Assembly (NCBI RefSeq): GCF_014205675.1
Contig: NZ_JACIIX010000003.1
Span: forward strand, 124,001-188,000
DNA from: Novispirillum itersonii
GTDB taxonomy: Bacteria > Pseudomonadota > Alphaproteobacteria > Rhodospirillales > Rhodospirillaceae
Direction of reading: 5' to 3'
DNA length: 64,000 nucleotides
This document shows, in pieces, positions 17,291 to 26,969 of the stretch. The position numbers were made by a program, and so were the translations under genes. Position 1 is the first letter of the stretch. Each line of letters begins with the position of its first letter. The notes below the pieces were generated by a model. It was not told the DNA's origin and did no database searches. It saw only the letters and a program-made list of their open reading frames with translations.

Positions 17291-17971
17291 ATGCCCTCTT
17301 CCCGTACCGCAATTCTGGAATCCATCCGGCGGTCCCATGGCCGGGGAGAACTGTCAGCCGAGCGGCAACAGGCGTTGCGGGACCGGTTACACAGCCATCC
17401 GGCCGCCACCATCCCCGCCCGCAGCGACGGGGATCGCGAAGCCCGGATCGCGCTGTTCACCACCATGGCCACCAGCGTTGACGCCACCGTCAGCCGGGTT
17501 GCCGGATGGAATGCCCTGCCGCAGGACATCGGAGACTGGCTGAAGGCGCGTAACCTGCCGACCACACTGGCCGTTGCCCCTGATGCCCGGCTTGATCCGG
17601 TGGCACAGCACCCGCTCTATACCGTTCATCGCGGTCCGGCCCTGCCGGAGGACCTGATCGGCGTCTCCGTTGCGGAAGGTGGTGTTGCGGAAACCGGATC
17701 CCTGCTGATGGTCTCCGGCCCGGAAACGCCGACCTCCCTGAACTTTCTGCCAGACATCCATATTGTCGCCCTGCCCGCCTCGCTGATGGTCGGCCCATTT
17801 GAAGAGGCCTGGGCCCGGATCCGCAGCCGCTTTCCGGAAGGAATGCCACGGACCGTCAATCTGATCACCGGACCGTCCCGCACCGGGGACATTGAACAGA
17901 CCCTGCTGCTGGGAGCGCATGGCCCGCGCCAGCTGCACATCGTGATCGTCGATGATGCAACGCCCGCGTAA
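17291..17971 (+). CDS. lutC: L-lactate utilisation protein LutC (LUD domain)
   Basis: The third component of the LutABC lactate oxidation system. It is a single LUD domain of 226 aa with GVSVAEGGVAETGSLLM and the C-terminal ITGPSRTGDIEQTLLLGAHGP motifs that define the family. The first 75 residues are the variable helical part seen in LutC proteins. It shares the operon with lutA, lutB and the membrane protein, and the smr gene begins 20 nt before its end. Confidence 0.93.
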   Translation: MPSSRTAILESIRRSHGRGELSAERQQALRDRLHSHPAATIPARSDGDREARIALFTTMATSVDATVSRVAGWNALPQDIGDWLKARNLPTTLAVAPDARLDPVAQHPLYTVHRGPALPEDLIGVSVAEGGVAETGSLLMVSGPETPTSLNFLPDIHIVALPASLMVGPFEEAWARIRSRFPEGMPRTVNLITGPSRTGDIEQTLLLGAHGPRQLHIVIVDDATPA

Positions 17972-18629
17972 GCGCAACCTGTTCACCGCCGAAGACCTGA
18001 TGCTGTGGAAGGCCATTGCCCGCAGTGTCACCCCTTTGCCCGGTCACAGCCTGCCGGATGATGCGACCATCGCCGCCCTGATCGCCGGTGAAACAGACCC
18101 GGTCGCCGATCTTGTTTCACGTGAAACACCGTCATCACCCCACGCAGATCAGCAGGACATCCGTCCGAAAGCGCCCGCCCGGACTCCGGTGTTTCTGGAC
18201 GAAACCTTCCAGATCGGATCTCTTGGTCCCTCTTCCGCCAGCCCGGCCCCGGGGATGCCAAACGCCAAAGGCAAACGGCAGTTGCCAAAGCTGGCGCATG
18301 GTCACAGCCCCGGCGTCGATCACCGCACCGCCCAGCGGTTTAAACGCGGACGGATGGATATAGACGGTCGGATTGATCTGCATGGAATGGGACAGGAAGC
18401 CGCCCATATCGCCCTGATCCGCTTCATCAGTGGCAGTGCCTCCGCCGGGCTCCGCTGTGTTCTGGTGATCACCGGACAAGGGGAGCGGGGTCAGGGCGTG
18501 CTGAAGAAAATGGTCCCGCGCTGGCTGAATGATGAAACCCTGCGCCCAATGGTTCTGTCCTTCAGTCAGGCCCAGGTCGAGCATGGCGGCTATGGCGCGC
18601 TTTACGTCCTGCTGCGGCGGAACCGCTGA
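17952..18629 (+). CDS. Smr/MutS2 C-terminal domain protein
   Basis: A stand-alone Smr-domain protein (225 aa). The N-terminal half is a basic then low-complexity region. The Smr domain fills residues about 130-225 with the diagnostic IDLHGMGQEAA, VLVITGQGERGQGVLKK and HGGYGALYVLLRR motifs. Smr domains act as nucleases on DNA or RNA in several systems; the substrate here is unknown. The gene overlaps lutC by 20 nt, and a parS site in its N-terminal part is read as VSRET. A strong terminator follows. Confidence 0.9.
   Translation: MMQRPRKRNLFTAEDLMLWKAIARSVTPLPGHSLPDDATIAALIAGETDPVADLVSRETPSSPHADQQDIRPKAPARTPVFLDETFQIGSLGPSSASPAPGMPNAKGKRQLPKLAHGHSPGVDHRTAQRFKRGRMDIDGRIDLHGMGQEAAHIALIRFISGSASAGLRCVLVITGQGERGQGVLKKMVPRWLNDETLRPMVLSFSQAQVEHGGYGALYVLLRRNR
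18113..18128. promoter_or_regulatory. parS site inside the smr gene
   Basis: A perfect TGTTTCACGTGAAACA palindrome in coding sequence, translated in frame as part of LVSRETP. It is the parS copy nearest to the putative origin (about 14 kb away). Confidence 0.97.
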
Positions 18630-18646
18630 GCCCGAAAGGACAATAA

Positions 18647-18678
18647 AAAACAGCCCCGGACAATCCCGGGGCTGTTTT
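18647..18678. terminator. Bidirectional terminator between smr and ggt
   Basis: A perfect 13-bp stem (18647-18659 with 18666-18678) has a 6-nt loop. The arms end in A-runs and T-runs, so it works for both converging genes. Confidence 0.92.
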
Positions 18679-18710
18679 CTTCTCAAGACAGACCGGCCTG
18701 ACCGGAAAGA

Positions 18711-20483
18711 TCAGTCGCCGAGGACGATGCCTTCGCGGCGGGGATCAGCCCCACCGACCAGCGTCACCTTGCCGCCCGGCGTCCGGTTGATCTGAATGGC
18801 GTGAAGACCGCTGTTCAGATCACTGATCCGCACCTCATGCCCCTTGGCCTCAAACTCTGCCTTCAGGGCTTCGGCGCTGCTGCCTTTTTCCAGATCCGTC
18901 ACCTTGCCGTTGCGGTTGATGACGTGGCCCATATCAATGGCGGCCTGCGGGGTCATCCCCCAGTCCAGCACCCCGACAATGGTCCGGGCCACATAGCCGA
19001 TAATCTGGCTGCCGCCCGGAGATCCGACCACCAGAACCGGCTGACCATCCTTCAGCACAATGGTCGGTGCCATCGAGCTGCGCGGCCGCTTGCCCGGGGC
19101 AATCGCATTGGCAACCGGCTTCCCGTCCTTGGTCGGGGTAAAGGCAAAGTCGGTCATCTCGTTGTTCAGCAGGAACCCACCGGCCAGAACCCGGCTGCCG
19201 AACCCGGCTTCAATCGTCGTGGTCATCGACAGCATGTTGCCATAGCGGTCCGCAATCACGATATGGCTGGTGCCGGGACGGCCAAGATTGGTGTCCACGG
19301 CAAAATCAGCCCGCTTCCGCGGCGGATCCCCGGCCGCCACCGGTGCTAAGGCCTTCGCCGGGTCAATCATCGCCCCGCGCTCAGCCAGATACCCGCTGTC
19401 CAGCAGACCCATCGGCACATCAACAAAGTCGGCATCGCCCATGTAGGTGTTACGGTCAGCAAAGGCGACCTTGGAGGCTTCGGCAAACAGATGCATCGCC
19501 ATCGGGCTCGGCCCCATGGTCTTCAGATCGAAGCGTTCCAGCATCTTCAGGATCATGCCAACGGTCATCCCGCCGGAGGACGGCGGCCCCATTCCGCAGA
19601 CATCATAGACACGGTAGCGCACGCAGACCGGCGGCCGTTCCTTGGCCTCATAGCCCTGAAGGTCTGCCTTGGTCAGCACACCCCCGGCCGCCTGCACCGC
19701 AGACACCACCGCATCCGCCAGCGGCCCCTGATAGAATCCGGCGGAACGGTCCTTGGCCACCGCCTCCAGACTGGCGGCGAAGGCCGGATTCTTCAGTTTG
19801 CTGCCTGCCGGCAGCGGATCCCCCGACGGGGTCAGATACAGGGCTGCGGTCTGCGGAAAGCGGTCCATGCCCTTGGCCTTGGCATCGGCAATCGCTGCCG
19901 TCAGACGCGGCGAAACCAGAAAGCCTTCCCGGGCCTGCGCAATGACCGGGTCAAACAGGCTGGCCCACGGCAGGCGGCCATGGGCCTTCTGCGCCTTGTC
20001 CAAGACCTGCACCGTCCCCGGGGTTCCGACGGCGGTACCATGGGCAACGGCGTCATAGAACTCCTTCTCCTTCCCCCCGGCGGCAAGGAAGACATCCGGC
20101 TTCAGCCCCAGCGGCGCGGTCTCGCGGCCGTCATAGGTGGTCATCTTGCGGGTTTTGGCGTCCCAGTACACCAGAAAGGCCCCGCCGCCGATGCCGGAAG
20201 ACTGCGGCTCGACCAGATTGAGCATCATCTGGACGGCAACGGCGGCATCCATGGCGGTGCCGCCCCGCTTCAGCACATCATACCCGGCGCTGACCGCATA
20301 GGGGTTGGCCGCCGCCACCATCATCCGGTGGGCCACAGCCCCCTGCTTGACCGTCAGTCCGGTCCCCTGTTCCGGCTGCTGAAGCTGCTGCGCCAGCGCC
20401 GGGCCGGTCATCATCAGCGCCAGAGCCATCCCGGCCACCAGCGGAGAGCCCCGCAGTGCGGCCTTTGCTTTACCCTGTCTCAT
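18711..20483 (-). CDS. ggt: Gamma-glutamyltranspeptidase, periplasmic
   Basis: This N-terminal-nucleophile hydrolase breaks gamma-glutamyl bonds of glutathione and related compounds in the periplasm. A signal peptide is evident (basic start, then LVAGMALALMMTGPALAQ). The large subunit includes QMMLNLVEPQSSGIGGGAFLV. The proenzyme should self-cleave before the conserved threonine of PGTSHIVIAD at about residue 404, leaving a small subunit with GNMLSMTTTIEAGFGS and VVGSPGGSQII. At 590 aa the length is typical. It stands alone and converges on smr. Confidence 0.96.
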   Translation of the reverse strand: MRQGKAKAALRGSPLVAGMALALMMTGPALAQQLQQPEQGTGLTVKQGAVAHRMMVAAANPYAVSAGYDVLKRGGTAMDAAVAVQMMLNLVEPQSSGIGGGAFLVYWDAKTRKMTTYDGRETAPLGLKPDVFLAAGGKEKEFYDAVAHGTAVGTPGTVQVLDKAQKAHGRLPWASLFDPVIAQAREGFLVSPRLTAAIADAKAKGMDRFPQTAALYLTPSGDPLPAGSKLKNPAFAASLEAVAKDRSAGFYQGPLADAVVSAVQAAGGVLTKADLQGYEAKERPPVCVRYRVYDVCGMGPPSSGGMTVGMILKMLERFDLKTMGPSPMAMHLFAEASKVAFADRNTYMGDADFVDVPMGLLDSGYLAERGAMIDPAKALAPVAAGDPPRKRADFAVDTNLGRPGTSHIVIADRYGNMLSMTTTIEAGFGSRVLAGGFLLNNEMTDFAFTPTKDGKPVANAIAPGKRPRSSMAPTIVLKDGQPVLVVGSPGGSQIIGYVARTIVGVLDWGMTPQAAIDMGHVINRNGKVTDLEKGSSAEALKAEFEAKGHEVRISDLNSGLHAIQINRTPGGKVTLVGGADPRREGIVLGD

Positions 20484-20726
20484 CGTGAAGCCCCTGATCA
20501 GTTTCTGGTTTTATGAAAGATCCGGATGTCTCTCCGGTCCCAAAAAGCGTACCGATCCACATCAGCCTCCAGCAACCGGCGAATTGTCCTACCGGCACTT
20601 TTTCCCGGTTCCCGCCTGCCCCGGCGGACGCCGTGCAATTGACGGCCCGCCTCCCCGCAACTACATTCCCAACAGGGGACCGCATCCGGCGGAACCCATG
20701 TGCCGCACGGGATCTGCACGGACACC
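20484..20726. other. Divergent ggt-hrcA intergenic region
   Basis: These 243 nt separate two divergent genes and must hold both promoters. I looked for a CIRCE inverted repeat (the HrcA operator) and did not find one, nor a clear RpoH-type promoter. Confidence 0.6.
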
Positions 20727-21767
20727 ATGACCTCCATCGCCGAACTGAACGAGCGCAGTCGCGAGGTCCTCCGGCTTATCGTCGATGCCTATGTGCAGAC
20801 CGGCGAACCGGTAGGCTCCCGCACCCTGTCCCGCCTGATGCATGACAGCGTCTCCCCCGCCACCGTCCGCAACGTGATGGCGGATCTGGAAGACCTTGGC
20901 CTGCTGTATTCCCCGCATACCTCGGCCGGACGCCTGCCGACGGAACAGGGGCTGCGGCTGTTTGTCTCCGGGCTGCTGGAAGTCGGCCGCCTGAGTGATG
21001 ACGAACGCATTGAGGTGGAAACCAAATGCCGCAGTGCCGGGCGCAGCGTTGAACAGGTGCTGGGCGAAGCCTCGCTGATGCTGTCCGGCCTGTCGCAGGG
21101 GGCCGGGCTGGTGCTGGCCCCGAAAAGCGAAAACGCCCTGCGCCATATCGAATTCGTCAGTCTCGGCCCGGGGCGGGCGCTTGTGGTGATGGTCAGTGCC
21201 GACGGCGTGGTGGAAAACCGCCTGATCGAAGTGCCGCACGGGTTGCCGCCCAGTGCCCTCAATCAGGCCAGCAATTACCTCAGCACCCACCTCAACGGCC
21301 GGACGCTGGATGAAACCCGGGTCACCGTCCTTGCCGATCTCGATTCCAAAAAAGCCCAGCTGGATGAACTGACCAGCCGGGTGGTGCAGGCCGGACTGGC
21401 CACCTGGAGCGAAACCGGATCCGATGCCGCCCTGATCGTGCGCGGTCAGGCCAACCTGCTGAATGATGTCCATGCCGTCGGCGATCTGGAGCGGATCCGC
21501 ACCCTGTTCGATGCGCTGGAAACGCGGGAGCACATGCTGCGCCTGCTGGATCTGGTGCAGGGGGCTGACGGCGTGCAGATTTATATCGGCTCAGAAAATC
21601 AGCTGTTCAGCGCCGCCGGGTGCTCGCTGATCGTCGCCCCGTACCAGAACAGCCGGGAACAGATTGTCGGGGCCATCGGCGTGATCGGCCCGACCCGCAT
21701 CAACTATGCCCGCATTATCCCGCTGGTCGATTATACCGCCAAGGTGATCGGCCGGATGATCGGTTAG
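20727..21767 (+). CDS. hrcA: Heat-inducible transcription repressor HrcA
   Basis: HrcA represses chaperone operons by binding CIRCE elements. The N-terminal winged helix (about 1-75) has the family pattern SREVLRLIVDAYVQTGEPVG, SPATVRNVMADLEDLGLL and HTSAGRLPTEQGLR. A GAF-like and inserted dimerisation domain follows, ending with GVIGPTRINYARIIPLVDY. The ATG at 20727 gives 346 aa; the upstream ATG at 20700 adds a nonconserved segment. It precedes grpE on the same strand by 112 nt, a usual pairing; dnaK and groEL are not in the window. Confidence 0.95.
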   Translation: MTSIAELNERSREVLRLIVDAYVQTGEPVGSRTLSRLMHDSVSPATVRNVMADLEDLGLLYSPHTSAGRLPTEQGLRLFVSGLLEVGRLSDDERIEVETKCRSAGRSVEQVLGEASLMLSGLSQGAGLVLAPKSENALRHIEFVSLGPGRALVVMVSADGVVENRLIEVPHGLPPSALNQASNYLSTHLNGRTLDETRVTVLADLDSKKAQLDELTSRVVQAGLATWSETGSDAALIVRGQANLLNDVHAVGDLERIRTLFDALETREHMLRLLDLVQGADGVQIYIGSENQLFSAAGCSLIVAPYQNSREQIVGAIGVIGPTRINYARIIPLVDYTAKVIGRMIG

Positions 21768-21879
21768 CCGCCTCCCCGGTCAACCGGCAGCGGTTCACCG
21801 GATACGCGGTTCGGTGGTGGCCCTGCCCCGCCCTTTCCCGTACAGTCACCCTGATCTTTGTAAAAACAGCAGAACGACC

Positions 21880-22515
21880 ATGACCACCAATCCCACTGAC
21901 TCCACCCTCGACGATATCCTTGCCGCCACCGCGACCGAACAGGCCCCCGAAGGTGCTGCCGGATCGGCGGAGCCCGTGCAGAGCCCCGAAGAAAAGATCG
22001 CGGCGCTGGAAGCGGAAGTGGCCCAGCTGAAGAACGACTATCTGCGGGCGCTGGCCGATACCCAGAATGCCAAGCGCATGGCCCAGAAGCAGATCGAGGA
22101 CAACAGCAAGTACGCGATGTCCAACTTCGCCAAGGAACTGCTGCCGGTTGCCGATAACCTGACCCGGGCCCTGATGGCCGCACCGGAGGCCGCCCGCGCC
22201 GCCAGCACCGATCTCAACACCCTCGCCGTCGGCGTGGAGATGACGGAAAAGGAACTCCAGAACGCCCTTGGCAAGTATGGGGTCCGCCGCATTGACAGCC
22301 TGAACCAGCCGTTCAACCCGCACCACCATCAGGCGATGCAGGAAGTGGACCGGACGGATATCCCCAGCGGGACCGTGGTGATGGTCTATCAGGACGGCTA
22401 TCTGATTCAGGACCGCCTGCTGCGCCCGGCCATGGTGGTGGTGTCCAAGGGTGGTCCGGCCCGGACCCCTGAAGCGGATACCCCCTCTGCCGCCGGTGTG
22501 AACCAGACGGTCTGA
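21880..22515 (+). CDS. grpE: Nucleotide exchange factor GrpE
   Basis: GrpE releases ADP from DnaK in the Hsp70 cycle. The acidic, low-complexity N-terminus (about residues 1-45) leads into the long coiled-coil helix (EEKIAALEAEVAQLKNDYLR). The C-terminal beta domain contains FNPHHHQAMQEVD and GTVVMVYQDGYLIQDRLLRPAMVVVSKG, both family signatures (the second read in two parts). At 211 aa it is normal. I saw no heat-shock promoter directly upstream, so it is probably read through from hrcA. Confidence 0.95.
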   Translation: MTTNPTDSTLDDILAATATEQAPEGAAGSAEPVQSPEEKIAALEAEVAQLKNDYLRALADTQNAKRMAQKQIEDNSKYAMSNFAKELLPVADNLTRALMAAPEAARAASTDLNTLAVGVEMTEKELQNALGKYGVRRIDSLNQPFNPHHHQAMQEVDRTDIPSGTVVMVYQDGYLIQDRLLRPAMVVVSKGGPARTPEADTPSAAGVNQTV

Positions 22516-22546
22516 GGCAATCCGCCCCTTCCCTGATCCTTGCTTC

Positions 22547-22581
22547 CCACAGCCGGAGATGCCCGTCATCCCCGGCTGTGG
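22547..22581 (+). terminator. Probable terminator after grpE
   Basis: A perfect 10-bp stem (22547-22556 with 22572-22581) with a 15-nt loop is followed by a moderately T-rich tail (CCTGTTGTTG). It is weaker than the other terminators listed. Confidence 0.6.
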
Positions 22582-22666
22582 CCTGTTGTTGAACCCTGTT
22601 TTCCCGCGACCGACGGTCCGCCCCGGCATGGTCGCCGTCCCTTAAATCCCGACCCGGGGGTGTTTC

Positions 22667-24310
22667 GTGCAGGCCATCCTTCAAGGCTTCCGTCCCTATC
22701 TGTTGCTGCTGGTGGTTTGCGCCGCCATCTTCCTGCCCGGCCAGACCAGCCTGCCGGCCATGGACCGGGATGAATCCCGCTTCATGCAGGCCACCCGCCA
22801 GATGGCGGAAAGTCAGGATTATGTGGTGGTGCGGTTTCAGGAGGAACTGCGGGCCAAGAAACCGGTCGGGATCTACTGGTTGCAGGCGGCGGCGGTGAAT
22901 ACCTTCAGCCACCCGGCCAAGACGGAAGCCTGGCCCTACCGTCTGCCATCATTGTTCGCGGCGTTCGCCACGGTGCTGATGACCTTCTTCTTCGGCAGCC
23001 GTCTGTTCGACCGCCGGATCGGGATGATCGCGGCGCTGACCATGGCCGGAACCCTGATGCTGACGGTGGAGGCCCACCTTGCCAAAACCGATGCCACCCT
23101 GCTGGCCCTGACGACGCTGGTGCAGGGCTGCCTTGGTCTGGTTTACATGCAGTCCCGGGGCGGGAAGGCAGCCCCATCGTGGGCCTCCCTCGCCTTCTGG
23201 CTGGGGATGGGGGCGTCCATTCTGGTCAAGGGGCCGGTCACTCCGATGATCACCGCCCTGACCGTCATCACCCTGAGTGTTGCCGACCGCCGGGTCGGCT
23301 GGCTGCACGGCCTGCGCCCGGTGATGGGGATCATCATCACCGTGGCGATGGTGGCCCCGTGGATGGCGGCGGTCAGCGGCCAGACCGACGGCCAGTTCCT
23401 TGGCAAGGCGGTGCGGGAAGACCTGCTGCCGAAACTGCTGGGGGCGCAGGAAAGCCATGGGGCTCCTCCCGGCTTCTATCTGCTGCTGCTGTCCCTGACC
23501 CTGTGGCCGGGATCCCTGTTCCTGTGGCCGTCCCTTGCCCGCAGCTGGCGGGAACGCGCCCTGCCCGGCCTGCGTTTTGCGCTGGCGTGGGCCGGACCGG
23601 CGTGGCTGGTGTTTGAACTGATCCCGACCAAACTGCCGCATTACAGTCTGCCGATGTACCCGGCGATTATCCTGATGATTGCCGCCACCCTGATGGCGGT
23701 GCGGGACGGAACCTATGACCGTCTGGCCGGAGGAGCTGCCCGGCTGTGGTACGCTCTGTGGAGCCTGATCGGGCTGGCGGTGGCCGGGGCTGCGCTGTGG
23801 CTGCCGGTCAAATACGGGGAAGGTTTTACCCTGTGGGCGGTGCCGACGGCGGTGGCCGCCGTGGCCTTGGTGGTGACCGTCTGGTGGCACCTGCTGAAGC
23901 GACATTTCCTCAATGCTCTGATCTGGGCGCTGGCCCTTGGCGCGATGACTCAGGTCACGCTGGTGACACTGGTCGGGCCGCACCTGTCGGATCTGTGGGT
24001 CAGTGAAGCGGTGGCCCGCCGTATTGACGAGGTTGCCCCCGGGGCCGCCGTGGCGGCGGTGGGCTATCATGAACCCAGTCTGGTGTTCCTGACCGGAACC
24101 AAAACCCGCCTGACCTCCGCCGAAGGAGCCGCCGCCTTTCTGACCGGAACACCGCAAAGCATTGCGGTTGTGAATGAAGCGGATCTGCCACAGCTCACCG
24201 CAGCCCTGCCCCCGACCTTCAAGGTCACCGATCACGGTGTTGTCACCGGCCTGAACTATTCCCGTGGCAAGCCGGTACGCCTGCATCTGCTGACCCCGGC
24301 CGCCCCGTAA
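22667..24310 (+). CDS. GT-C glycosyltransferase, ArnT/PMT-like family 39
   Basis: A polytopic membrane glycosyltransferase that would use a polyprenyl-phosphate-linked sugar, as ArnT does when it modifies lipid A. The acidic catalytic loop after the first membrane helix reads AMDRDESRFMQA (residues 31-42). Ten or more hydrophobic segments follow, then a periplasmic C-terminal domain of about 110 residues. The likely start is GTG at 22667. The PAP2-family phosphatase just downstream fits an envelope-lipid function, since such enzymes recycle or dephosphorylate polyprenyl carriers. Acceptor and sugar cannot be told from sequence. Confidence 0.85.
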   Translation: MQAILQGFRPYLLLLVVCAAIFLPGQTSLPAMDRDESRFMQATRQMAESQDYVVVRFQEELRAKKPVGIYWLQAAAVNTFSHPAKTEAWPYRLPSLFAAFATVLMTFFFGSRLFDRRIGMIAALTMAGTLMLTVEAHLAKTDATLLALTTLVQGCLGLVYMQSRGGKAAPSWASLAFWLGMGASILVKGPVTPMITALTVITLSVADRRVGWLHGLRPVMGIIITVAMVAPWMAAVSGQTDGQFLGKAVREDLLPKLLGAQESHGAPPGFYLLLLSLTLWPGSLFLWPSLARSWRERALPGLRFALAWAGPAWLVFELIPTKLPHYSLPMYPAIILMIAATLMAVRDGTYDRLAGGAARLWYALWSLIGLAVAGAALWLPVKYGEGFTLWAVPTAVAAVALVVTVWWHLLKRHFLNALIWALALGAMTQVTLVTLVGPHLSDLWVSEAVARRIDEVAPGAAVAAVGYHEPSLVFLTGTKTRLTSAEGAAAFLTGTPQSIAVVNEADLPQLTAALPPTFKVTDHGVVTGLNYSRGKPVRLHLLTPAAP

Positions 24311-24341
24311 TCCCACAGCCCCGTCAGCGGAGGACAGACCG

Positions 24342-25064
24342 ATGGACCAGTCCCCTTCCCCGTCCCGGTTTCAGGCCGTATTCCGTCAGGGCCATCAGGC
24401 CCTGTGTCTGACCAAGGGCTGGTGCCGCCGCCATCCGCGTCTGGCGGTTCTGGGCTGGGGAATGGTCGGATGCCTGCCGCTGTTTCTGGGTCTGGATCCG
24501 TGGCTGTCGCAGACCCTCCGCCTGAAGATGTCAGAGGATCTGCGCGGCTTTTTCAGCATCATCACCGACATCGGCCTTGGCGGACCCTGGTACATCGGTT
24601 TTGCCGCCGGCTGGCTGATCTGTATGGCCGCCGCCGGTCTGGCCCTGACCACCGACGCGCACGAACTGTGGCGAACCCGGGCCCGCAGCTGGAGCTTCGC
24701 CCTGCTGTCGCTGGCAGCCTCCGGGATTGCGGTACAGGTCCTGAAGTTCCTCTTCGGCCGTCCCCGGCCCAAGTATTACTTCAGTGATGGCCTCTACGGC
24801 TTCCACCCGTTCTCCGGCCATAACTCCTTCCCGTCCGGCCATTCTCAGGCGATTGTCGGGGCGATGGCTGCCCTGTGGTTTGTGTATCCGCGCTACCGCC
24901 CGGCCTATGCGGTGATCGCTGTGATGATCACCTTTTCGCGGGTCGCCGTCGGGGCCCATTATCTCTCTGACACCATCATGGGCAGCCTGCTGGCAATTGT
25001 GGTCTGCCTGTGGGTGCGGGACCGTTACCGTCAGGATGGCAGGCCCGACGTCACCCTGCGCTGA
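24342..25064 (+). CDS. PAP2-family membrane phosphatase
   Basis: An integral membrane acid phosphatase of the PAP2 superfamily (phosphatidic acid or undecaprenyl-pyrophosphate type). The three-part active-site signature is complete: K-x6-RP in KFLFGRPRP, PSGH in NSFPSGHSQA, and SR-x5-H-x3-D in FSRVAVGAHYLSD. About five or six membrane segments are visible in 240 aa. It begins 31 nt after the glycosyltransferase gene on the same strand, so the two probably form an operon in envelope lipid metabolism. The substrate is not known. Confidence 0.88.
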   Translation: MDQSPSPSRFQAVFRQGHQALCLTKGWCRRHPRLAVLGWGMVGCLPLFLGLDPWLSQTLRLKMSEDLRGFFSIITDIGLGGPWYIGFAAGWLICMAAAGLALTTDAHELWRTRARSWSFALLSLAASGIAVQVLKFLFGRPRPKYYFSDGLYGFHPFSGHNSFPSGHSQAIVGAMAALWFVYPRYRPAYAVIAVMITFSRVAVGAHYLSDTIMGSLLAIVVCLWVRDRYRQDGRPDVTLR

Positions 25065-25132
25065 AGTATCCCTGTATCACAAAAGGATCAGGAGAAGGGA
25101 ATTCCTCCCCGCGCCGTAATCCGTTAGGCTGA

Positions 25133-26089
<957 letters not shown>

Positions 26090-26167
26090 GACGGCCTCTT
26101 CCTCTTCCTGCCACAACGGCAGGGAGAAGGACTGGACGGGCTTCCCAACTTACGGCACAACTGAGCT

Positions 26168-26878
26168 ATGGCCCTTGATGCAGAAGACAAAGCCGGTGCA
26201 ATCGGCTGCCTGAGTGCCCTCCTCGCCATCGGCGCGGTGGTGGGGGGCGTGTACTTTTATCAGAACGTCAAGATCAGCGCGGATCCGGAACCGGACCCTG
26301 TCGCAAAGAAAGCCCCGATCACCAAGGTTCAGGCACAGGATCCTTCCCGCAAAACCGTGGTGAAGGAAGCGGCACCGGTGGAGAAAATGGCCCGCTCGGT
26401 CTCCACCGATTCCCCCCCGCCAACGGAAGACGCTCCGCCGCCGCCGCCGCAGAAAGGCGTGACCGCTGCCGTTCAGGACCTAGGATCCGTCTTGCCGGAA
26501 CAGGCTCCGCCCCCGGCGGCGGTCCCCCCGGAGGCGTCACAGGTTCAGGCGGTGATGGAGGCGGATCCCCTGTGCTATCAGGGGCGTTTCGCCCGCCGGA
26601 CCGCCAGCCTGTACGGCGGGGACGGCTTTGCCATCACCTATGGCACCGACGACCGCCGCGCCGAGGGCCAGCGGCCGCGTCTGGAGTTTTTCTTCAACGA
26701 TATCAACGACCATAAGTTCGTGACTTATCTGAGTCTGGCTCCCAAAGCACCGCGCGATTTCCCCAATGACCACGAATTCATCATCCCGTGGGAAACCGAT
26801 GCCATCAATGCCGTGGTCGCCAAATGGATCGTTGCCATCGCCGACGGAACCTGCCCGGCCAAACCGGCCTCTCCCTGA
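26168..26878 (+). CDS. Unknown membrane-anchored protein with proline-rich linker
   Basis: I do not recognise this 236-aa protein. A single N-terminal membrane anchor (about residues 11-31, with AIGCLSALLAIGAVVGGVYF) is followed by a Pro/Ala/Glu-rich linker to about residue 130. A compact C-terminal domain of about 100 residues contains two cysteines (DPLCYQGRF and DGTCPAK) that could pair in the periplasm. The architecture resembles cell-envelope proteins whose folded domain is held away from the membrane. It lies 78 nt after ldh, with only short spacing to chrA. Confidence 0.65.
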   Translation: MALDAEDKAGAIGCLSALLAIGAVVGGVYFYQNVKISADPEPDPVAKKAPITKVQAQDPSRKTVVKEAAPVEKMARSVSTDSPPPTEDAPPPPPQKGVTAAVQDLGSVLPEQAPPPAAVPPEASQVQAVMEADPLCYQGRFARRTASLYGGDGFAITYGTDDRRAEGQRPRLEFFFNDINDHKFVTYLSLAPKAPRDFPNDHEFIIPWETDAINAVVAKWIVAIADGTCPAKPASP

Positions 26879-26969
26879 TGATCGTTTTATGACCGGGTGA
26901 CTCTGCGCTTGCCCCGCAGTCCCCCGAGACCGTACCCAGAGCAGATAATGCTCTCAGGATTCCCCGACC

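Noticed and set aside
20484-20726. CIRCE element upstream of hrcA
   Set aside because: No TTAGCACTC-N9-GAGTGCTAA-like repeat was found.
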